Part shown: one piece after another, positions 52,815 to 63,029 of the stretch | Position numbering within the stretch: position 1 is the first letter of the stretch | Layout of the letters: every line of letters starts with the position of its first letter | From: an unidentified bacterial endosymbiont | Lineage (GTDB): Bacteria; Pseudomonadota; Gammaproteobacteria; Enterobacterales; Enterobacteriaceae | DNA: 64,000 bases | Direction: 5' to 3' | Assembly (NCBI RefSeq): GCF_918797525.1 | Contig: NZ_OU963893.1 | Location: forward strand, 4,092,001-4,156,000 | Program-made: the position numbers and the translations under genes | The notes under the pieces: model-generated | The model's database searches: none | The model's input: the letters and a program-made list of their open reading frames with translations, nothing else | Told to the model about the DNA's origin: nothing

Positions 52815-53684
52815 ATGGATCAGGCTGGAATTATTCGCGACCTGCTAATCTGGCTGGAAGGTCATCTGGACCAGCCTTTGTCACTGGACAATGTTGCGGC
52901 TAAAGCAGGCTATTCCAAGTGGCATCTGCAAAGGATGTTCAAGGATGTCACCGGTCATGCTATCGGTGCTTATATCCGCGCGCGTCGTTTATCAAAATCT
53001 GCTGTGGCATTGCGTCTGACCGCGCGCCCTATTCTGGATATTGCCCTGCAGTATCGTTTCGATTCGCAGCAAACCTTTACGCGCGCCTTTAAAAAGCAGT
53101 TCTCGTTGACGCCAGCGCTTTATCGCCGCTCGCCAGACTGGAGCTCATTCGGTATGCGTCCGCCGCTGCGTCTGGGCGAATTTGCCATGCCGAAGTATGA
53201 AATCATCACCCTGCCTGATACCCATCTGGTGGGCACAACACAGAGTTACTCCTGCTCTCTGGAGCAGATCTCCGAGTTCCGCCATCAAATGCGCGTCCAG
53301 TTCTGGCGCGATTTCCTCAGCCATGCTCCGGCTATTCCGCCGATCCTGTATGGTCTTAACGAAACGCATCCAAGCCAGGAAAAAGACGATGAGCAGGAGG
53401 TGTTCTACACCACCGCGTTAACGCCAGAGCTGGCCAATGGCTATATTCAGGGTTCAAAACCGGTCCTGCTGGGAGGCGGTGAGTACGTGATGTTCACCTA
53501 CGAAGGGCTGGGAACGGGGGTGCAGGAGTTTATCCTGACCGTTTACGGAACCTGCATGCCGATGCTGAACCTGAACCGTCGTAAAGGTCAGGACATTGAG
53601 CGTTACTACCCGGTGAGCAATGTTAAGCCGGAAGAACGCCCAATCGATTTGCGTATGGAATTCTTAATTCCGATACGTCGTTAA
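52815..53684 (+). CDS. rob: Rob, AraC/XylS-family stress regulator
   Basis: Rob activates marbox promoters for efflux, superoxide and solvent resistance. The 289-residue protein has the N-terminal AraC DNA-binding domain with two helix-turn-helix motifs (about 8-110; SKWHLQRMFKDVTGH, QQTFTRAFKKQFSLTP) and a GyrI-like ligand domain (about 120-289). It overlaps the convergent gpmB by four bases. Confidence 0.96.
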   Translation: MDQAGIIRDLLIWLEGHLDQPLSLDNVAAKAGYSKWHLQRMFKDVTGHAIGAYIRARRLSKSAVALRLTARPILDIALQYRFDSQQTFTRAFKKQFSLTPALYRRSPDWSSFGMRPPLRLGEFAMPKYEIITLPDTHLVGTTQSYSCSLEQISEFRHQMRVQFWRDFLSHAPAIPPILYGLNETHPSQEKDDEQEVFYTTALTPELANGYIQGSKPVLLGGGEYVMFTYEGLGTGVQEFILTVYGTCMPMLNLNRRKGQDIERYYPVSNVKPEERPIDLRMEFLIPIRR

Positions 53685-54328
53685 CGCTGCAGTTCGTCCA
53701 GCGCAGGGGCATCAAGATGCGAAATGTCTCCTGCCATCTCCACCACCCAACCCGACGCCAGCCACGCGCTTTCCTGATAATCAATACGGGAAATTGAGCA
53801 GTTGCGCAGGCGTAAACGGCGCTCAGCGTAAGCCGGCAGACCCAGAATAGTACTGACCAGACAGCCCAGCGCGATACCGTGGCTGACCAGCAGCGGACGG
53901 CTCCCCGCCGGAAGGTTCAGACACTCTGCCAGCGCGGCATGCATACGCGCGCTCAGCTCCAGCATGGATTCACCTTCAGGAATACGGCCATCTTCAGTAC
54001 CGTTGACCAGGGTGCGACGCCAGCCCTCTTCCGCTTCGGTTAGCGTGTCGATAGGACGCCGCTCCAGCACGCCCATATCCAGCTCGCGCAGCCGTGGTTC
54101 AAGCGTGATATCACAGCCGCAGGCATCGGCGATAATGCGTGCCGTCTGCTGGGTGCGACCGAGATCGCTGGTGATAACATGAGTGATGCCGAGCGTTCTG
54201 GCGCGTTCCGCCACCTGCCACGCTTGCTGCACCCCCTTTTCTGTAAGAGGACTGTCCGACTGGCCTTGAATACGTCGCTCGGCGTTCCAGTGCGTTTCAC
54301 CGTGGCGAACAAGGTAAACCTGTAACAT
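53681..54328 (-). CDS. gpmB: GpmB (YtjC), histidine-phosphatase-family protein
   Basis: This 215-residue member of the histidine phosphatase (dPGM-like) superfamily has the RHG motif [11 protein letters not shown] (His9 as phospho-acceptor) and a second His in LVSHGIALG near 150. E. coli annotation as phosphoglycerate mutase 2 is doubtful, and a general phosphatase role is more likely. It is divergent from yjjX across 49 bases. Confidence 0.93.
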   Translation of the reverse strand: MLQVYLVRHGETHWNAERRIQGQSDSPLTEKGVQQAWQVAERARTLGITHVITSDLGRTQQTARIIADACGCDITLEPRLRELDMGVLERRPIDTLTEAEEGWRRTLVNGTEDGRIPEGESMLELSARMHAALAECLNLPAGSRPLLVSHGIALGCLVSTILGLPAYAERRLRLRNCSISRIDYQESAWLASGWVVEMAGDISHLDAPALDELQR

Positions 54329-54377
54329 GCTTTTTTTCCGTTATACTGCGATGAAATTTTTAAAGTTAGGTCTAATT

Positions 54378-54893
54378 ATGCACCAGGTTGTCGCTGCTAC
54401 CACTAATCCTGCCAAAATTCAGGCAATTCTAAAGGCATTTGAAGAGATCTTCGGCGAAGGATCCTGCCATATCGAGGCCATCGGCGTCGACAGCGGTGTT
54501 CCTGAACAGCCGTTTGGAAGCGAGGAAACACGTGCCGGGGCACGAAATCGCGTGGCGAACGCGAAAGCTGCCGCACCGGGCGCGGAATTTTGGGTCGCCA
54601 TCGAAGCGGGTATCGACGAAGGGGCAACTTTTAGCTGGGTGGTGATTGAACGCTGCGACCAGCGTGGCGAGGCACGATCCGCGACGCTGCCCCTGCCGGA
54701 GATCGTTCTGGACAAAGTTCGTGCAGGTGAAGCGCTCGGGCCGGTGATGTCGCAGTACACCGGTATTGATGAGATTGGCCGTAAAGAGGGAGCCATTGGC
54801 GTATTTACTGCTGGCAGGCTGACGCGCTCAGGCGTTTACCACCAGGCGGTGATCCTGGCGTTAAGCCCGTTCCATAACGCGATTTACCGTTGA
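54378..54893 (+). CDS. yjjX: YjjX, ITP/XTP (inosine/xanthosine triphosphate) phosphatase
   Basis: YjjX hydrolyses ITP and XTP to keep non-canonical nucleotides out of nucleic acids. The 171-residue protein starts [17 protein letters not shown], the conserved N-terminus. An ATG at 54327 opens the same frame but adds 17 residues overlapping gpmB. The [15 protein letters not shown] and WVAIEAGID motifs are present. Its 3' end overlaps trpR tail-to-tail by 10 bases. Confidence 0.94.
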   Translation: MHQVVAATTNPAKIQAILKAFEEIFGEGSCHIEAIGVDSGVPEQPFGSEETRAGARNRVANAKAAAPGAEFWVAIEAGIDEGATFSWVVIERCDQRGEARSATLPLPEIVLDKVRAGEALGPVMSQYTGIDEIGRKEGAIGVFTAGRLTRSGVYHQAVILALSPFHNAIYR

Positions 54894-55213
54894 GCGCCCA
54901 ACAGCACAGATTCCAGCCACTGACGCAACTCGACCGGCGCAGACTTCAGGCTATTTGATCCGCGGGTGATCGTGGCGATACCCGCGCCCAGCTCATTTTT
55001 CAGCTCGCGCTGGCTCATCTCTCCGCGCAGCAACTCTTCGATTATCCGCACCCGCGTGCCCAGCGCTTCACGCTCGTCGGGGGTCAGCATCAGTTGCAGC
55101 AAGGGGAGATGCAGATCCTGGTCATATGACTGGCGGAGTAACGCCACAAAACGAAGCCACTCCTGGTTGCGTTGTTCGGCCATCGCCGAGGAATACGGGG
55201 AATGCTGGGTCAT
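54884..55213 (-). CDS. trpR: TrpR, tryptophan operon repressor
   Basis: TrpR with bound tryptophan represses trp, aroH, mtr, aroL and its own gene. The 109-residue all-helical protein has the helix-turn-helix [20 protein letters not shown] (20 residues) near 66-86. The start is the ATG at 55213 (MTQHSPYSS), which matches the family; the frame is open further upstream to 55294 but this crosses the operator. Confidence 0.96.
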   Translation of the reverse strand: MTQHSPYSSAMAEQRNQEWLRFVALLRQSYDQDLHLPLLQLMLTPDEREALGTRVRIIEELLRGEMSQRELKNELGAGIATITRGSNSLKSAPVELRQWLESVLLGAQR

Positions 55214-55228
55214 GTTATGCCGCCTCTT

Positions 55229-55246
55229 GTACTCATTAACGAGTAC
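55229..55246 (-). promoter_or_regulatory. trpR operator
   Basis: The palindrome GTACTC-N6-GAGTAC lies 15 bases upstream of the trpR start and matches the TrpR operator type (core GTACT...AGTAC), consistent with autorepression. Confidence 0.75.
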
Positions 55247-55268
55247 AGCATAACACAACCCACGCCGA

Positions 55269-57206
55269 TCAGTAACGTCTCTGCCACTCGGCATCGCTCA
55301 ACAGGGTATCTTTTTGCCCCATGAAGTGGCGATAGTAGACGTCATACGCCAGCACGTTCTTCACGTAGCCACGCGTTTCTGAGAACGGAATGCTTTCGAC
55401 AAACGCCACCGCGTCGATACGCCCCGCGCTGTTACCAAGCCATGTGCGCACACGCCCCGGGCCTGCGTTATACGCCGCGGAAGAGAAGATACGGTTATTG
55501 TCGAACTGCTGGTAGACGTACTCCAGGTAGTGGGTGCCGATGTTAATATTGGTATCCGGATCCAGCAGTTGCGAAGGGTTGCTATATCCCGGAATGTCAA
55601 ACATCTTCACCGTGTGCGTCGCAGTACCTGGCATAATCTGCATCAGGCCGCTGGCCCCCACCGGAGAACGGACTTTCGGGTTCCAGGCACTCTCCTGACG
55701 GGCGATCGCCATTGCGTAACTTTTCGGGATCTCTTTGCTGCGGGTGTAGCGATTAAACAGATCGCTGTACGCCAGCGGGAAACGTTCTTCAAGATGATCC
55801 CAAAGCTTACCGGCGATCGTGGCCTGTACGCTCAGATCCCACCAGCGGTTATCAAAGGCATAGCGGGCAAGCTGCGCTTTTTCATCGGTCGTGCGGCTGG
55901 TCACCAGATTCGCCCACTCGCTGCGCGCGGTGTTATCCAGGTTCCAGTACATCAGTTCCCGTACGCGCGCCATCTCTGGCCCTTGCGTTAGCGTCGGACT
56001 CGCGTTGGCTGGCGCTTTGTCGATGCGCAAGGTGTACTCCTCACCCAACCGCTGTGCAGCGACCATTGGGTAGAACCCACGCTGCTGCATCAGGGCATGG
56101 AGGATCTCTTTCGCTTCATCATCACGACCCCGCTCGAGCAGCAGGTCGGCCTGCCAGTAACGCCATTCGTCTTTCTCTTTGGCATCCATGGGCAGGCGTG
56201 CAAGCCAGGTATTGAGCCCATGACGATCCCCCGTGCCGAGCGCCATGCGCACGCGGCGCTCCACAAGCGACGTGGAATGTGAACGCATTATTGCGTCGTC
56301 ACGCCAGCGGGCCTGCTCGTCGGTAATATCTGTCCCCATCAGTCGCCACGCCACGGTGTCGCGTAGCTCCTGGGTCTGTTCTTCATTGAGCTGTTGCGCC
56401 TGCACCAACTGAGGGATCATCAACCGCGCGTTTTCAACATCGCTACGCGCCACGCGGGTAAACGCGACCGCCGCCATCTGACGGGTAAAGTCGGTGGCTC
56501 CGGTACTGCGGACAAAGGTCATGATCGAATTCGGATCGTTCGCCAGCCCGATTATCGCCGTAGAAATGGTCTGATAGTCCGCCGGCATTTGTCCCGCCAG
56601 AGCGGTCACCAGACGCGTGTTCCCGGCTTTCATCGCCAGCCGGATGCGCTCAAGATACGCCAGCGGATCTTGCTTACCGGAGGCGCGCCACGCGCCAAAG
56701 AGTGGATCACAGGCGTTCGGCTGGCTTTTCCCCGTCAGCCACAGCGCTTTCGCCCCTGCCCAGGCCTCATCCTGCTGACCGGTGGCCCATTTGGCGTAGT
56801 AATAGTGACATTGCGCCTCGGTGTTGCCCGGTTTTTCCGGGCTAAAAGCCAACAGCCCGCGCCAGTCTTCGCGTCGCGCCAGTTCATTCACAAAACGGGA
56901 TTTTAAGCTGCGCGCGGGCGGCAGGGTTGGGTTCGCCTGAATAAAGTTATTCACGGTTACCGTTGGTTGGTTCATGAGATCGTCGGTGATCTGGCGATAC
57001 TCAAGGTACGGATAGAGCGGATAATCCTTTAGCGTCGGCATCAGCGACTGCACAGTATCCATCTGCTTGCGGTCCCACGCCTGTTTAATTTGGGCGTAGC
57101 GATGGCGTTGTTCATCCAGTGAATCGGCCTGCACCACCTTGCTCACCGCCATTACGCATACGCTGGCAGCCAGCAGACGCCAGACCACCTGTTTGGCTTT
57201 TCCCAC
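55269..57206 (-). CDS. slt: Slt70, soluble lytic murein transglycosylase
   Basis: Slt cleaves peptidoglycan glycan strands to 1,6-anhydro products in the periplasm. The 645-residue protein has a signal peptide (about 1-27), a long superhelical U-domain and a C-terminal lysozyme-like domain (about 475-645). The catalytic Glu lies in [13 protein letters not shown], followed by [13 protein letters not shown] and [12 protein letters not shown]. Length equals that of E. coli. Confidence 0.97.
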   Translation of the reverse strand: MGKAKQVVWRLLAASVCVMAVSKVVQADSLDEQRHRYAQIKQAWDRKQMDTVQSLMPTLKDYPLYPYLEYRQITDDLMNQPTVTVNNFIQANPTLPPARSLKSRFVNELARREDWRGLLAFSPEKPGNTEAQCHYYYAKWATGQQDEAWAGAKALWLTGKSQPNACDPLFGAWRASGKQDPLAYLERIRLAMKAGNTRLVTALAGQMPADYQTISTAIIGLANDPNSIMTFVRSTGATDFTRQMAAVAFTRVARSDVENARLMIPQLVQAQQLNEEQTQELRDTVAWRLMGTDITDEQARWRDDAIMRSHSTSLVERRVRMALGTGDRHGLNTWLARLPMDAKEKDEWRYWQADLLLERGRDDEAKEILHALMQQRGFYPMVAAQRLGEEYTLRIDKAPANASPTLTQGPEMARVRELMYWNLDNTARSEWANLVTSRTTDEKAQLARYAFDNRWWDLSVQATIAGKLWDHLEERFPLAYSDLFNRYTRSKEIPKSYAMAIARQESAWNPKVRSPVGASGLMQIMPGTATHTVKMFDIPGYSNPSQLLDPDTNINIGTHYLEYVYQQFDNNRIFSSAAYNAGPGRVRTWLGNSAGRIDAVAFVESIPFSETRGYVKNVLAYDVYYRHFMGQKDTLLSDAEWQRRY

Positions 57207-57430
57207 AAGCTCTCCTCATTGTTTTTTTTATCAATTGCAGCGTCTTGCCGCGTCAAAATCTCATCAACTTATGCTAACCAGGCATCCAACAACGCGCCAC
57301 GTCGTGAACACTTTTTTACCATTTTGGCGCGTTTTAACACTCCTGACGTTCCTGGCTGGGATTAGGCCGTGAAAAAGGCTACACTTCGAGGCTGAATTCC
57401 AAACTCAACGATAAAAGAGGCGAAGTCCAC

Positions 57431-59098
57431 GTGGCTCAATTCGTTTATACCATGCATCGTGTCGGCAAAGTGGTTCCGCCGAAACGTCATATTCTTAAAA
57501 ATATCTCGCTGAGCTTCTTCCCCGGCGCAAAAATCGGTGTCCTGGGTCTCAACGGTGCCGGTAAATCCACCCTGCTGCGCATCATGGCCGGGATTGATAC
57601 AGACATCGAAGGTGAAGCCCGTCCGCAGCCCGGCATCAAGATTGGTTACCTGCCGCAGGAACCTCAGTTGAACCCGGAACATACCGTTCGCGAATCTGTT
57701 GAAGAAGCGGTTGCCGACGTGGTTAATGCGCTGAAAGGCCTAGATGAAGTGTATGCCAAATACGCCGAACCGGATGCGGACTTCGACAAGCTGGCCGCTC
57801 AGCAAGGTAAGTTTGAAGAGATAATCCAGGCGCACGATGGTCACAACCTGAACGTGCAACTGGAGCGTGCGGCGGACGCTCTGCGTCTGCCAGACTGGGA
57901 TGCAAAAGTTGAGAAGCTCTCCGGGGGTGAACGCCGCCGCGTGGCACTGTGCCGCCTGCTGCTGGAAAAACCGGACATGCTGCTGCTCGACGAGCCGACG
58001 AACCACCTGGATGCAGAATCCGTGGCCTGGCTGGAGCGCTTCCTGCACGACTTCGAAGGGACCGTGGTGGCGATTACCCACGACCGTTACTTCCTCGACA
58101 ACGTCGCTGGCTGGATCCTGGAGCTGGACCGCGGTGAAGGTATTCCGTGGGAAGGTAACTACTCCTCCTGGCTGGAGCAGAAAGATCAGCGTCTGGCGCA
58201 GGAAGCCTCTCAGGAAGCGGCTCGCCGTAAATCCATTGAGAAAGAGCTGGAGTGGGTTCGTCAGGGCGCTAAGGGCCGTCAGTCCAAGGGTAAAGCCCGT
58301 CTGGCACGCTTTGAAGAGCTGAACAATACCGAATACCAGAAGCGTAACGAAACCAACGAACTGTTTATTCCACCTGGAGCACGTCTGGGGGATAAAGTTG
58401 TTGAAGTGAGCAACCTGCGTAAGTCTTATGGCGATCGCCTGCTGATTGACGACCTGAGCTTCTCCGTACCGAAAGGCGCCATCGTGGGTATCATTGGTCC
58501 GAACGGCGCGGGTAAATCCACACTGTTCCGCATGATGTCCGGTCAGGAACAGCCTGACAGCGGCTCTATCACCCTGGGTGAGACCGTGAAGCTGGCCTCC
58601 GTTGACCAGTTCCGTGACGCGATGGATAACAGCAAAACCGTGTGGGAAGAAGTCTCTGGCGGTCTGGATATCATGCGTATCGGCAACACCGAAATGCCAA
58701 GCCGTGCCTACGTGGGTCGCTTTAACTTCAAAGGCACCGACCAGGGTAAACGCGTCGGCGAGCTGTCCGGTGGTGAGCGTGGTCGTCTGCACCTGGCGAA
58801 ACTGCTGCAGGTCGGCGGTAACGTTCTGCTGCTCGATGAACCCACCAACGACCTGGACATCGAAACCCTGCGCGCGCTGGAAAACGCACTGCTGGAGTTC
58901 CCGGGCTGCGCCATGGTTATCTCGCACGACCGTTGGTTCCTGGACCGTATCGCCACCCACATTCTGGACTACCAGGATGAAGGTAAAGTGGAGTTCTTCG
59001 AAGGTAACTTTACCGAATACGAAGAGTACAAGAAACGCACGCTGGGCGCTGACGCGCTGGAGCCGAAGCGTATTAAGTACAAGCGTATTGCAAAATAA
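57431..59098 (+). CDS. ettA: EttA, energy-sensing translational throttle ABC-F protein
   Basis: EttA binds the ribosomal E site and gates the first elongation step according to the ATP/ADP ratio. The 555-residue ABC-F protein has two ATPase domains with Walker A GLNGAGKST and GPNGAGKST, signature LSGGERRRVAL and LSGGERGRLHL, and the arm and linker region between them. The start is GTG at 57431, with AGAGGCGAAG upstream; it gives the conserved MAQFVYTMHRVGK N-terminus. Confidence 0.97.
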   Translation: MAQFVYTMHRVGKVVPPKRHILKNISLSFFPGAKIGVLGLNGAGKSTLLRIMAGIDTDIEGEARPQPGIKIGYLPQEPQLNPEHTVRESVEEAVADVVNALKGLDEVYAKYAEPDADFDKLAAQQGKFEEIIQAHDGHNLNVQLERAADALRLPDWDAKVEKLSGGERRRVALCRLLLEKPDMLLLDEPTNHLDAESVAWLERFLHDFEGTVVAITHDRYFLDNVAGWILELDRGEGIPWEGNYSSWLEQKDQRLAQEASQEAARRKSIEKELEWVRQGAKGRQSKGKARLARFEELNNTEYQKRNETNELFIPPGARLGDKVVEVSNLRKSYGDRLLIDDLSFSVPKGAIVGIIGPNGAGKSTLFRMMSGQEQPDSGSITLGETVKLASVDQFRDAMDNSKTVWEEVSGGLDIMRIGNTEMPSRAYVGRFNFKGTDQGKRVGELSGGERGRLHLAKLLQVGGNVLLLDEPTNDLDIETLRALENALLEFPGCAMVISHDRWFLDRIATHILDYQDEGKVEFFEGNFTEYEEYKKRTLGADALEPKRIKYKRIAK

Positions 59099-59105
59099 AA
59101 GCACA

Positions 59106-59136
59106 ACGGCAACTCAGGTTGCCGTAATTTATTTTT
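59106..59136 (+). terminator. ettA terminator
   Basis: An 8-bp stem ACGGCAAC/GTTGCCGT (59106-59113 with 59118-59125) with a 4-base loop is followed by a T-rich tail, just past the ettA stop. Confidence 0.8.
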
Positions 59137-59278
59137 GTACCCTCTTGGGCATCAGGCCGCACACGTCACTCCTCCACGTAAAACCATTTCACTTCATCAA
59201 ACTGCATCACAACTCGATATAGCGCAGGCGAATTCAGCTGAAGCGGCTTAAACGGAGCGTTAACGTGCAGGGGAACGG

Positions 59279-60511
59279 TTATCCCTGCTCCCCCATCATC
59301 TCCTTCACCAGCTCGACGCAGCGCAGGAAACGGGAATCGTAGTCCGACTCTTCCACATGGACGAAATCAATGTGGTTCTCATTCAGCATCTCCACCAGCA
59401 TGGTCTGGAACTCTTTTCTGTTCACAGAGCTGCCGAGGCTGCGCATCCCATCGGCTACCCAGGGGGTATTATTTTCCAGCAGGATAACGAGGTCGAAGCG
59501 GTATTCATCTATCAACGCCTGCACAAACGGGTGCTCACGTCCTTCGTACTTTTTACAAAACGCCTGAGTCGTCACAAAATCGGTATCGATAAACGCGACT
59601 TTATTAGCGTATTTTACTGCAAAATCAATGTACTGCGCATGTCCGAGTGCGATTTTATCGTAGTCAGAATACTGCAACGCCATCTCATCGCCGCCGAGGT
59701 GAGACAGAACGTAATCACGCCCATACTCCCACGCGCTGGTGGTATTGAAGATATTGGCCAGCTTGTTGACCAGCGTCGATTTTCCGCTCGATTCGCCGCC
59801 GAGGATCGCCACCGTACGGACAAAGAACGGTTTTACTTCGGTCGGAATGTAATCCCAGTAGCGGGACGGGTTTTCGCGAATTTGCCCCCCGCTAATGTTC
59901 ATAAAGGTGCGTTTTGGATCGATCAGCACGGGTTCTATGCCCAGGTGCTCGCGGAACTGCGGCGCATCGGACTCTTCAGAGGTGTAGATCCAGTTCGGGG
60001 CGATGCCCTTCACTTCCATAAAGGTTTTCACGCCGTTGCTCCACACGTCCCAGCCGTGCGGATACGGCTCCATGCCCTCTTCATTAAAAGCATGAATTCG
60101 GATGTTTTTCTGGTATTTAAAGGTCTGTAGCAGCCAGCGTAGACGGTCGGACACCGTCGGCTGCTGCGACATGGCGCTGTCTTCAAACAACTGACGATCA
60201 CGCGTTTCGTCATATCCCATAATGATGTGCAGCTCGTCGACCTGGCTACAGGCCCGCTGGATCAGATAGATATGCCCGGTATGCAGCGGATAAAATTTGC
60301 CGAACACCACGCCGATGTTCTTTTGCAGACGCGGAAATTCAAGCCCCAGAAAGCGGTGTAGTGCTTCCAGCTTCTGCGCGCTCGGGCTTTTGATTTTGGC
60401 GTTCAGCAGTTGGCTAAGATAGCCTTTGGTCATGCCGCTGGCATCAGCTACCTGCTGTAGCGTGCAGCCTTTCTGGCGGATTGCGGTCTTGATGTAGTCA
60501 AATGATGACAT
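59279..60511 (-). CDS. nadR: NadR, NAD regulator / NMN adenylyltransferase / ribosylnicotinamide kinase
   Basis: NadR represses NAD synthesis genes and salvages nicotinamide riboside. The 410-residue trifunctional protein has an N-terminal helix-turn-helix (TLQQVADASGMTKGYLSQLL, 17-36). A nucleotidyltransferase domain follows with GKFYPLHTGHIYL near 70-82. The C-terminal kinase domain has the Walker A GGESSGKSTLV near 237-247. It is the last gene of the serB-radA-nadR operon. Confidence 0.97.
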   Translation of the reverse strand: MSSFDYIKTAIRQKGCTLQQVADASGMTKGYLSQLLNAKIKSPSAQKLEALHRFLGLEFPRLQKNIGVVFGKFYPLHTGHIYLIQRACSQVDELHIIMGYDETRDRQLFEDSAMSQQPTVSDRLRWLLQTFKYQKNIRIHAFNEEGMEPYPHGWDVWSNGVKTFMEVKGIAPNWIYTSEESDAPQFREHLGIEPVLIDPKRTFMNISGGQIRENPSRYWDYIPTEVKPFFVRTVAILGGESSGKSTLVNKLANIFNTTSAWEYGRDYVLSHLGGDEMALQYSDYDKIALGHAQYIDFAVKYANKVAFIDTDFVTTQAFCKKYEGREHPFVQALIDEYRFDLVILLENNTPWVADGMRSLGSSVNRKEFQTMLVEMLNENHIDFVHVEESDYDSRFLRCVELVKEMMGEQG

Positions 60512-60546
60512 AAATTACGGTGCCTCCTGCAAAATCGAATACGTAA

Positions 60547-61932
60547 TTATAAGTCGTCAAAGACATTTAACGCATCTGCGAGTTTTTTTACGCCAAATAC
60601 CTGCATCCCTTCCGGGATTTTTTTCGGCACATTAGCGGCGGGAACAATTGCCCGGCGGAAACCGTGTTTCGCCGCCTCGGAAATACGCTCCTGCCCGCTT
60701 GGCACCGGACGGATCTCCCCGGCCAGCCCCACCTCGCCAAAGACGACCAGGTCCTGCGGTAACGGCCTGTCGCGCAGGCTGGAGACCATCGCCAGCAGCA
60801 GCGCCAGGTCAGCACTGGTTTCCGAGACCTTAACGCCACCCACCACGTTGACGAAGACATCCTGATCCGCCATTTGCAGGCCGCCATGACGGTGCAGTAC
60901 GGCAAGCAGGATCGCCAGACGGTTTTGCTCCAGCCCCACTGCCACGCGCCGCGGGTTACCCATCATTGAGACATCCACCAGCGCCTGAATCTCGACCAGC
61001 AGCGGACGCGTCCCTTCCCATAGCACCATCACCGAGCTGCCGGAGGTCACTTCATCCCCACGGCTGAGGAAGATAGCCGACGGATTGCTGACTTCACGCA
61101 ACCCCTGTTCGGTCATGGCAAAGACGCCCAGTTCATTTACCGCGCCAAAACGGTTTTTATGGCTGCGCAGGGTGCGGAACCGGGAATCCGCATCGCCATC
61201 GAGCATCACGGAGCAGTCGATACAGTGCTCAAGCACCTTCGGCCCCGCCAGTGAGCCGTCTTTGGTGACGTGGCCCACCATCACTATCGCCACGCCACGG
61301 GTTTTGGCAAAGCGCGTAAGATAGGCGGCCGTTTCACGCACCTGCGCCACGCTGCCCGGCGAGGATTGAATGTCCGCCATGTGCATGACCTGGATGGAGT
61401 CGATCACCATCAGCTTCGGCTGCTCTTCTTCGGCGATCATGCATATTTGCTCAATGCTGGTTTCCGAGAGCATATTGAGGTTGCCCGTCGGCAGGCCAAG
61501 ACGGTGCGCACGCATCGCCACCTGCTGGAGCGACTCTTCCCCCGTGACGTAGAGGGTTTTCATCTGCTCGGCGAGCCTGCAGAGCGTTTGCAGCAGTAAC
61601 GTCGATTTTCCCGCCCCCGGATTACCGCCGATGAGGATCGCGCTGCCCGGCACCACGCCGCCACCGAGTACGCGGTCAAACTCTTTGAATCCAGTGGAAA
61701 AACGCGGCAGCTCTTCCAGACTGATGTCCGAAAGCTTTTGTACCTTCGACACCCCGGCGTTGCACGCATACCCGCTCAGGCGCTCATTACGGGCCACGCT
61801 CGGCGAAGCCGCCACACCACGCACTTCCGTGATAGTGTTCCAGGCATGACAGGCGCTACACTGCCCCTGCCAGCGCGGATAATCCGCACCACATTCATTA
61901 CAGACAAATGCGCGTTTTGGAGCTTTCACCAC
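60547..61932 (-). CDS. radA: RadA, DNA repair branch-migration helicase
   Basis: RadA (Sms) is a RecA-like ATPase that drives branch migration of recombination intermediates. The 461-residue protein has an N-terminal C4 zinc finger (CNECG...CSAC, 10-30) and Walker A GGNPGAGKST near 97-106. The RadA-specific KNRFGAVNE motif is near 257 and a Lon-like C-terminal domain follows. The start is GTG at 61932, 11 bases after the serB stop. Confidence 0.97.
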   Translation of the reverse strand: MVKAPKRAFVCNECGADYPRWQGQCSACHAWNTITEVRGVAASPSVARNERLSGYACNAGVSKVQKLSDISLEELPRFSTGFKEFDRVLGGGVVPGSAILIGGNPGAGKSTLLLQTLCRLAEQMKTLYVTGEESLQQVAMRAHRLGLPTGNLNMLSETSIEQICMIAEEEQPKLMVIDSIQVMHMADIQSSPGSVAQVRETAAYLTRFAKTRGVAIVMVGHVTKDGSLAGPKVLEHCIDCSVMLDGDADSRFRTLRSHKNRFGAVNELGVFAMTEQGLREVSNPSAIFLSRGDEVTSGSSVMVLWEGTRPLLVEIQALVDVSMMGNPRRVAVGLEQNRLAILLAVLHRHGGLQMADQDVFVNVVGGVKVSETSADLALLLAMVSSLRDRPLPQDLVVFGEVGLAGEIRPVPSGQERISEAAKHGFRRAIVPAANVPKKIPEGMQVFGVKKLADALNVFDDL

Positions 61933-61943
61933 GGTTTACCTCG

Positions 61944-62912
61944 TTATTTCTGATTGATGCTGCCGGAGAGAATGCAGAACACCCCCATCAGATCAGCATG
62001 ACGGACAGTGACTTCCGTCTTTTCATTGACTTTTGGCTTGGCATGATAGGCAATGCCAAGACCGGCTACGCCGATCATCGGCAGATCGTTAGCACCGTCG
62101 CCGATGGCCACGGTCTGCGCGACGGGGATGTCATACTCCTGCGCCAGACGGGTTAACGTGTTGGCTTTGTACTGCGCATCCACGATATCGCCAATCACCT
62201 GACCGGTGAGCTTACCGTCCATGATTTCCAGTTCGTTCGCCACCACGGTGGTCAGACGCAGCTTGTCACGCAGGTACTCGGCGAAGAAGGTGAACCCTCC
62301 GGAGGCTATCGCCACTTTCCAGCCCAGCGTCTGTAGCTTTAATACCAGCTGTGTCAGCCCGGGCATCAGCGGTAATTCATCGCGAACCTGACGCAAAATG
62401 TTCGCGTCGGCGCCTTTTAGCGTTGCTACGCGCTGACGAAGGCTGGCGGTGAAATCCAGCTCGCCGCGCATCGTGCGTTCCGTGACCTCTGCCACCAGCT
62501 CACCGCTGCCCGCCAGTTTAGCGATTTCGTCGATACACTCAACCTGGATGGCGGTGGAGTCCATGTCCATGACCAGAAGCCCGGGCGTTTTCAGATGCGG
62601 GATTTTGCCGAGCGGAGCCACGTCCAGCCCGGCGTCGTGCGCCAGGCGCGTGGCACGCAGGGTTAAGGAGCCCGCCAGGCGAATAACCTGGTAATCTTCC
62701 ACGCACCAGGCGGCAACAATCACCATCGCCGCACCCAGTTTGGTCTGGTATTGAGTCAACTGGTGCTTATCCAGGCCGCGTCCGTACAGCAGCCAGCCGC
62801 TTCGGCCAGCGTGGTAATCCAGAGGCATCACCTCATCACCACTTAAAGAGAGCGGCAATCCTGGCCATAAAGAGACATCCGTTGGCAGGTCACACCAGGT
62901 AATGTTTGGCAT
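61944..62912 (-). CDS. serB: SerB, phosphoserine phosphatase
   Basis: SerB carries out the last step of serine synthesis. The 322-residue HAD phosphatase has an N-terminal ACT-like domain and the catalytic motif VMDMDSTAIQVEC (near 113-125), then SGGFTFF and GDGANDLPM. The start MPNITWCDLP at 62912 gives the E. coli length; the frame extends upstream to 63062 without conserved sequence. Divergent from ytjB. Confidence 0.97.
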   Translation of the reverse strand: MPNITWCDLPTDVSLWPGLPLSLSGDEVMPLDYHAGRSGWLLYGRGLDKHQLTQYQTKLGAAMVIVAAWCVEDYQVIRLAGSLTLRATRLAHDAGLDVAPLGKIPHLKTPGLLVMDMDSTAIQVECIDEIAKLAGSGELVAEVTERTMRGELDFTASLRQRVATLKGADANILRQVRDELPLMPGLTQLVLKLQTLGWKVAIASGGFTFFAEYLRDKLRLTTVVANELEIMDGKLTGQVIGDIVDAQYKANTLTRLAQEYDIPVAQTVAIGDGANDLPMIGVAGLGIAYHAKPKVNEKTEVTVRHADLMGVFCILSGSINQK

Positions 62913-63029
62913 TGAAGCTCCTGTAATTTCGTTCGCGCCGGAAGGTTCCAGAGGGAAAATAACGCATGAGGCTACCCTGTAACCATCACTTCTGGCAACA
63001 TTAAGCCGTAATTTTTCAGCAGGTGGAAT

